From: Pseudopithomyces maydicus
Taxonomy: Eukaryota; Ascomycota; Dothideomycetes; Pleosporales; Didymosphaeriaceae
Reading direction: 5' to 3'
DNA: 64,000 nucleotides
Assembly: GCA_026873275.1 (NCBI GenBank)
Contig: JANTUC010000014.1
Span: 992,001-1,056,000, forward strand
Part shown: piece after piece, positions 57,998-64,000 of the stretch
Layout of the letters: every line of letters begins with the position of its first letter
Numbering within the stretch: position 1 is the stretch's first letter
Notes under the pieces: generated by a model
Told to the model about the DNA's origin: nothing
The model's input: the letters and a program-made list of their open reading frames with translations, nothing else
The model's database searches: none
Program-made: the position numbers and the translations under genes

Positions 57998-60221
57998 ATG
58001 AATCGACCAGGTGCGTTCATACTCCACGAGCTCCTCTGAATCCGCGCCCGCACTACTACAAGGCCCGCCGCCTTGCGCAATTGCACCTTCCCTCCACTCC
58101 CCGTTTGTTTGCACCCCCGCCGCAGCTTGATCCCGTCATCGCAGTGTATTCTTTCGGGGTAACACACGATATTCTCATCACAATACCCGCGCTTCGTGGC
58201 CATTTCTACAAGAATCACTCGCTAACAACGCTACAATATAGGGCCGGGTGGTCAAACGCTACGCAACATCCCCACGGGCATGTTTCAGAACCAGCAGAAT
58301 GCCGCTCGCGGCGGCCCGTTGGGAGGTAGTAGATTGCAGAATGGGAAGCTGGGTGAGTAGGCTCCAGGAGGACTATGCGGTATTCGACTAGACTTAAGAC
58401 GGGATATGGCTAACTACATTGTTTGTGCCAGGCAACAGCTCACAGTGGGCATTTGGAGGTCCCATGGGTGCGGCTCCGGGTCTCTCCAATGCACAATCGC
58501 GAACAAACGGTGGCGCACTCTCGAGCTTTGCTCAAACAATAGGTGGTAGTCAGTCGCACACCCCTCTCAACCTTGAGTAAGTCTTCCAAGAATGGCGGGT
58601 CGCAAATACAAGAGAAAAGCTCCTCACCGCGTTATTGCGACTCGCCGGAAATCAAAGCCTGCTGGTTTCAGGCTAAACGTTGACGATGACAGAGAGTTTC
58701 CTTCGTTATCGGGTGCCCCGCAAGCACAGCAAAACACCTCTGCGCAACAGATGTGGTCAAATCCGACATTACGTACGACGCAACAACATTCGACTATCCA
58801 GCGGCCGCAAGGGCAGGGCGTGCAGCAGGGCCAAAGCGCTCAGCCTGCGAATCCACAGCTGAATCAAGCACACGACGATGGAGTAGGCAATGCGCAAAGC
58901 CAGTTTTCCTCTGGTGGGGATGATTACAGATTTGGTGGACAGTCGGGAGTCGGTCAGCTATCAGGCTCTTCTCAGCCCCAGACAGGCAACATTGACGAAT
59001 TTCCGCCACTTGGTGGTAGCGTTGACGTTGGTCCGGACCGAAGAACTGGCATGATACAAAATGCAGCTGCATACGGCGGTGCTGGCAATGCGAGTGCCTT
59101 TCCGGGTCTTGGGCAGACAAGAAACGGGCTATCAAGTCCTACCGATACCCAGTCAAACCCCACATTGTCAGGTAGAGGTTTAAACACTGTTTCTGGTAAG
59201 TTTTATGTTGCCTACTATCGGTTCGGCTGACTAAGTTACTAGCATCACGGTCCCCTTTCGAGAACATGCGCGGCGGTGGAACTCCAACAGGCCTGTCAGA
59301 CGTAGGTCCATTCCACAACTTTGGCAAGGTCACGACTAATGGCAAGCTCAGAGCAACGCGCGTGCCGGGCAAACCTTAGGCAACATCCAAGGCATGTCCT
59401 TTATGGGATCCACGCAACAAAACATCCCTCCAGTAGGACAACGACCGCAACAAAACCAGTTCGACCCAGAATTTGGCACCGACAGCCTTGGCTCGCCGAC
59501 TGCTCAAGCACCCCTAAAGAAACTCGCGGATATGACTGAGTTGGAGAAATACACACTTCCCGGGTTGCTGTCAATGATTCCCATGAGTAGCCCCGATTAC
59601 TCTCCACTTGCAGTCGGTCAAGATCTGACAGTGCTTGGTCTTGATCTAAGCCGACCAGAGTAAGCTTGCCTCTTTCCCCATTTGTGCTTCGCTGACGTTT
59701 TAGTAACTCTCCCCTTCATCCTACATTCGGATCGCCTTTCGTGGAATCAAACGCGAAACCTGTCATTCCCCCAGACTTCAAGCTACCTGCAGCTTACACC
59801 GTGACGAATGTACCCGCGCTGCATACCAAGGTCACAAGCTTTTCCGCGGAAACACTACTCGCCATATTTTACCAGTTCCCGCGAGACATCATGCAAGAGA
59901 TTGCGGCCAATGAGCTCTACAACCGTGACTGGAGATGGCATACCAAGCTTCAGCAATGGATGATGAAAGACCCGGATCTACCAGCACCAGTGAGACTATC
60001 GCCAAAGGTTGAGCGAGGCTGGTATCTGTTCTTTGATGTTACAAACTGGCGACGAGAACGGGTAAGTGAATCCATTGGCGACTTGTCAGAGCCCATTATC
60101 TGAGATTGGATGTTGACCCTTGCAAAAGATGTATTTTACTGACCGCGAGCAGCGAGAATTCGAGCTTGACTATGATCACTTGGATCAACGCCACGGTCCA
60201 GCTATGGCAGGAACCGTTTAG
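57998..60221 (+). CDS. NOT2: CCR4-NOT complex subunit NOT2
   Basis: A scaffold subunit of the CCR4-NOT complex, which deadenylates mRNA and modulates transcription. Eight exons (introns 58011-58241, 58353-58431, 58577-58671, 59196-59242, 59302-59351, 59660-59703, 60062-60152) sum to exactly 528 residues with all phases matching. The first exon is only 13 nt (MNRP). The N-terminal half is Gln/Asn/Gly-rich and disordered with short EFP motifs (DREFPSLSG, DEFPPLGG). The C-terminal NOT box includes SPFVESNAKPVIPPDF, LLAIFYQFPRDIMQEIAA, LYNRDWRWHTKLQQW and REFELDYDHLDQRHGPAM, near invariant in NOT2. Retained introns would truncate the protein at several points. Confidence 0.94.
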
Positions 60222-60606
60222 GAGCCCTCCTGCAGTTATATGCCCCAGCGATTAGTTGCGGTTGCTCGGGGCAATCGATCAAGTGGTGCAAAGACACTAA
60301 AGCAACGTTGATCTCATGAGCAGAGTTCTAGTAACGGAAATTTCCGAAGAGTAATCTACAAGCCACTCTCTGTTCCTTCTGCCACATGGGCGTGGTCGTG
60401 TCTTTGACAATAATGACAGGTGTTAAACAACGCCTTTTGATGCTACATTTCACTCTTACCCATCCAGTAGACCTGAACGTGCTGAATATGTTCCAGTATC
60501 ATCGCTAATGTCTGATATGCCCTCAGAAGCTATAGCCGCAGCAGGCGGGACTTCTCTCCTGTCTATAGTCTATCTTCGTGCTGAGTGGGCTTGGCCAACC
60601 CTGGTG
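60222..60606. other. Convergent 3' intergenic region
   Basis: About 385 bp between NOT2 and the MFS gene. Presumed 3' UTRs only. Confidence 0.5.
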
Positions 60607-62336
60607 CTAGTGCACCATCCCACTCATCGCCATCTCGTCTACGTACCCCTTATATCTTGGAACACTCATCTCCCTCAACATTTTCCCATACCGCATCATC
60701 ACAAACACACTCCCCACCTGCGCCATTCCCACAAACGCTGCCGTGATGAAGCAATTCTGCAATCCCATTCCCATCACCCACGGCGTAATCCCATAACCAA
60801 TAGCAAAACTCATCGTGTTTCTCACCAAAATCACGGTGATGATCGCCTCCCCCGACAACGCCCGATATGAGTCAATACAATACGCAACACTCAGCTGCAA
60901 GCCAATAGTATTCGTCATCCCAATCACCCCCATCGCGAATACAGGCCCCACCCAATGCACGCCCTGCGCAGCTCCCACGCCCCAAAGAATCAGCCCGAAC
61001 GGAATCAACACCAGCGATGGCACAAAAAGCCAAAGTCGATGCTCCGATTCCATGATACCCCCGTTCGCACGCGCCTTCCGCACGATGAATGCGTCGCCAA
61101 AGAACCCCGTGTACGCTGCGCCGAGGGCGACGCCAATGAGGGGTGACACGTACGCGACGCCAACCATGCTGGCGGAGAAGGAGTACGTGGAGGAGAGGAT
61201 CAGAGAGGCAGTTGCATTGAGGACATTGAACCAGACGAGGTTGGAGCCGTAGGAGAAGCCGGCGTAGAAGATGACGGGGAAGGTGGCGAAGAGGAGGGGG
61301 CGTTTTATCATGCCTTTAAGCTCGTTGGGTTTCTGGAGGTCGGAGGGTTGGAACAGTTTCAGTTTGTCGAGGTATGTTTTGCGTGGCGGGTAGACGGAAG
61401 GAGGGGGGTGGTGGTTCGGGAGGTATTTTCTGCGGGCGGCTTTTCGGAGAGCAAAGGGGCGGGAGGGATGGATGAGGGGGTGGGCACGAGGCCGGTGTGG
61501 TGGCGGGTGAAGTTCGTTTCTTCCATGAAAAAGAAGAGGAAGATGAAACCTATTGCGTTGAAAATAGCGCACCAGTACTGAGATTGTGGTTAGTAACGAG
61601 CCGGATTCGTAGACTGGTCGTGCGTACTAAAACCCATTGCCAACCTTGTCCATCTGCGATGAAGCCCGCGATGATGGGAGCAAAGAAGTTACTTCCGGCA
61701 AGTAGAAGTCCGTATAGAGCGATATACCTCCCTCTTTCGTGCGTGAAGTAGATGTCTGTTACGCTGATCTCGCACAAGCTCTCGATTGGGGCACCAACGA
61801 AGCCTTGGACGATTTTGTTCGCGATCCATTGCCCATTTGTTTTGGTGTGTGGTGCCCAAACTTGAGTGGCGAGAGTTGCTAATATGGAAAGGAGATATAC
61901 AGGGCGCTTCCCGTACTGCAGTGCCAAGGGCTGCCATATGAGACATCCCCAACCAAAGAACAGGAACATGTAGCTAACTCAAGTCAGTCGACTCCTAAAG
62001 ATACCCAAATTGGCTGTCTGAAACGAACCCAGTTCCTTGATTCAGATCGTCCAAGGACAATCCCGTCTCTTCACTGATCGGGACGAGAACAGAGTATATC
62101 GCCGCACTTGCAATTCCCACCATGAGCGTATAAACGCACATACATGCTGTACTCAGAGCCTTGCGACGCGGCGACCAATTGAGCGGGTCATCTGGGTCGG
62201 ACGACGGAGCTGGAACGAGCACAATATCTTTCTGGCCAGTCTCTGCATGACGTCCGGACATGGTCCCCAAGAGATCGACAAGGTGAACCGTCCCCGGTAT
62301 CTGCATCGCTTCATCCTCGCTCCGGCTATTCGACAT
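60607..62336 (-). CDS. MFS transporter, DHA1-like (one-base frame break)
   Basis: A 12-helix major-facilitator transporter of the plasma membrane; the fungal DHA1-like branch includes drug, polyamine and metabolite exporters, and the substrate is unknown. Three exons (introns 61974-62028, donor GTTCGT, and 61578-61627) give about 541 residues. The entry motif DPDDPLNWSPRRKALS precedes helix 1; YGKRPVYLLS is motif A-like in the loop after helix 2; FTHERGRYIALYG precedes helix 5. The central cytosolic loop is Pro/Thr-rich and ends PPRKTYLDKLKLF. Within this loop the frame shifts by one base. An extra C (minus strand) at run 61403-61408, or at 61476-61480, restores it. Confidence 0.88.
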
Positions 62337-63353
62337 GTTGAATCAGATTAACAAGAAATCAAGAAAGGCAATATGAGCAGAAGATCGAGAATTTGTTCAG
62401 CAGATAGAGGTATGGATTTATGAACGCATGCGCGGGGCAGATGCGATTGTCCAGAAACAACAAGGTTGCACTGGACTAAGACTGTTTTAAGGTCCATGCC
62501 GCGAGATGCTTCAACGAGATACGCCAGTAGCGTTGCTCAGCGGTTTACCGATGCATGATTCGATTAGGGTATGTACATGCGGGGTCGGCATAGGCTCTGG
62601 TGCCTACGCTTATCAGCCTCATAGCGGAGGATCTGCAGGTGCTCGGCGGTGATAACGGGTAACCAGATCTGTACTGAGCGAGTGTTGATGATCTATAAGA
62701 TGATCAGACGCGGTGTATGTTCTCTATATTTCTTCCTTCCGAGATGCAAATGAACAGCTCGTGCTTACATTAATTCAGTTTCATGTCTTTGAAGTTGACA
62801 CAATGTCGAGTGTACACATATAACCGCAAAGGAAGCTACGTAGATACCTCTTTCGTGATTAGCGCTCCTTTAGCGCTTCTCTTGCACCGACTGATCCCCC
62901 ACTCTACGCTTGTTATCATACACCCCGCGTTGTTATCATCACGAGTTGCTTCGAAACGAAGATTGTTCCTCGTCGTCTACGAACGCTGATACCGAATTGA
63001 TCGAATGAGCCTTGATCATCCCAGTGACTTAGGTATGCAATCGAATTCAACCAGCAGGGGAGGAGCGATTCCACACTGAACCGAGTGTCGCAAGAATAGT
63101 GCAGTTATGCGAACATCTTCACAATCAACAAGGCGAAATATCATGTAAATATAATCAAACACCAAAAAATTATCGTTAGCCCCAACACTTTACAAATAAC
63201 ATCAGTCTCTTACCAGTATTCAAACTCAATACGAAGAATGACCGAGGAAAAAAAGCACCGACGGATTAAACTCAGACCTCGAGACCATAAGAGTCTAACC
63301 GACACACCCATTTAGAAAAGAAAAAATACCGTTAACTGGTGTAGCTCCTCGTT
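62337..63353. other. Intergenic region, AT-rich toward the right
   Basis: About 1 kb. It holds the MFS promoter side, then AT-rich sequence with a degenerate tRNA-like block at 63256-63311. No protein gene is seen. Confidence 0.5.
63256..63311 (-). pseudogene. Degenerate tRNA-like sequence (tRNA-Lys-like)
   Basis: On the minus strand the order TCGGTTAGACTCTTATGG, GAGGTCTGAG, GAGTTTAATCC resembles the D-loop-to-T-arm order of tRNA-Lys(CUU), and a T run follows as for Pol III. The D arm is shortened and neither the anticodon stem nor the T stem pairs properly, so it cannot be a working tRNA. It may be a decayed copy, a tRNA-derived element, or chance. Confidence 0.25.
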
Positions 63354-64000
63354 TTATACCCTCGTCCTCGACCCCTCCGAGTCCGCAAACGGATTATCAA
63401 TCTCAGTCCAACCTCCGTCGCTCCCCCAGCCTGTCACTCTCGACTCCCGTCTCTGGGTACCAAGATCGACCTCTCCTACTTCTTCCTCTTCCTCGTCGCG
63501 ATGCTGAGACGGCAGCGGCGTATTCACCGCCACATCCAAATCTGCATCCGCACCGTTTACCTGTGCACCAATGCTAGGGGGACCACGCGGGGATTCATGA
63601 ACGTGAGCATCCACTGGGAGCGCAACCTCTTGACCTTCCTGCGGCGTGGTCTCGTTCGCCAGTAGATTCTCAACGCGGTGGCGAGCAACAAGCTCAATGT
63701 CGGCGGTCTTTTGGTCTTTCGTCTTGCGGTATATGCCGAGGAAGACGAGGGCGAGGTAGATGAACACCCTGTTTGTAACGAATCAGCCAGTACTCGCTCA
63801 GTACGCTTGTATACCATCTCGACAAAAAAGAACAGAAAACAGGAAGCTGGTAAGAAAGCATATTCGCAATCAATCAGGGGATAAAGGAATAAACTTACAT
63901 CAACATCTCCGCCCCCAGCACCATCTTCCACGCAAACAGCGTATTCTGCCTCTCTAACCGCGCATTCATAATCTGCACTCGCCGCGAAGCCGCAACCAAG
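63354..64000 (-). CDS. Membrane protein C-terminal part, cut by the window edge
   Basis: Two exons are visible (intron 63779-63898). The upstream exon continues past the right edge. The visible protein reads VAASRRVQIMNARLERQ, then a hydrophobic stretch that spans the splice site (AEMLMVFIYLALVFLGIY), one likely membrane helix, followed by a basic stop-transfer RKTKDQK. The remaining 110 residues are acidic and disordered, with an EEEEEVGE run and the ending NPFADSEGSRTRV; NPF is an EH-domain-binding motif. Function and family cannot be judged without the N-terminal part. Confidence 0.7.

Noticed and set aside
14416..61480. Programmed ribosomal frameshifting as the cause of the frame breaks
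   Set aside because: The sites lack a common slippery heptamer and downstream structure, and they affect unrelated housekeeping genes. One-base loss at G/C runs is simpler.
1..64000. CRISPR array, phage, plasmid origin or intact transposon
   Set aside because: No spaced direct repeats, no transposase, integrase or reverse-transcriptase motifs were seen in any frame. The genome is eukaryotic.

Overview
The window is nuclear DNA of a filamentous ascomycete (Pezizomycotina, most likely Dothideomycetes). The reasons are: genes split by 42-120 nt GT-AG introns with CTNAC-type branch points; Zn2Cys6 and HET-domain proteins; a GH7 cellulase with a CBM1; mannitol-1-phosphate 5-dehydrogenase; an intron-containing tRNA-Pro; and 0.3-3.6 kb gene-poor spacers. 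Class is inferred from protein style only. There is no CRISPR array, phage or intact transposon.

Layout. 0-15 kb: a single-pass membrane protein, tRNA-Pro(AGG), a Zn2Cys6 regulator, two tandem Gly/His-rich proteins starting MGCF(T/S)SK, mannitol-1-phosphate dehydrogenase and a PNS1/CTL-type transporter. 16-29 kb: an accessory-looking block in which two paralogous C2H2-like proteins in opposite orientation bracket a HET-domain protein, an orphan secreted protein and a protein with a SUMO-interaction-like motif. 29-32.5 kb: gene-empty and microsatellite-rich, with a perfect 17-bp-arm hairpin. 32.5-40 kb: ARG2 (N-acetylglutamate synthase) divergent from a 3-hydroxyisobutyrate-dehydrogenase-like enzyme, plus three small unknown genes. 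40.6-43.7 kb: a secreted SnoaL-like protein and a GH7 endoglucanase. 44-48 kb: a membrane protein and a polyQ coiled-coil protein. 48-64 kb: housekeeping genes MCD4 (GPI anchor synthesis), Rab GDI, mitochondrial uL29m, a bZIP factor, CCR4-NOT subunit NOT2, an MFS transporter, and a membrane protein cut by the right edge. The genes do not form one pathway. ARG2 and the bZIP factor may be linked through amino-acid control, but that is inference.

The strongest unexplained signal is a frame pattern. Five conserved genes (PNS1, ARG2, GH7, MCD4, MFS) are each intact except for one-base frame breaks, six in all. Every break acts as one missing base, and each can be placed at a G or C run. With the splice sites given here, exon sums return to a multiple of three only when the missing bases are counted. 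Homopolymer under-calling in the assembly is the simplest explanation; real mutation is the alternative. Neighbouring multi-exon genes (Zn2Cys6, HET, GDI, NOT2, uL29m) read cleanly.
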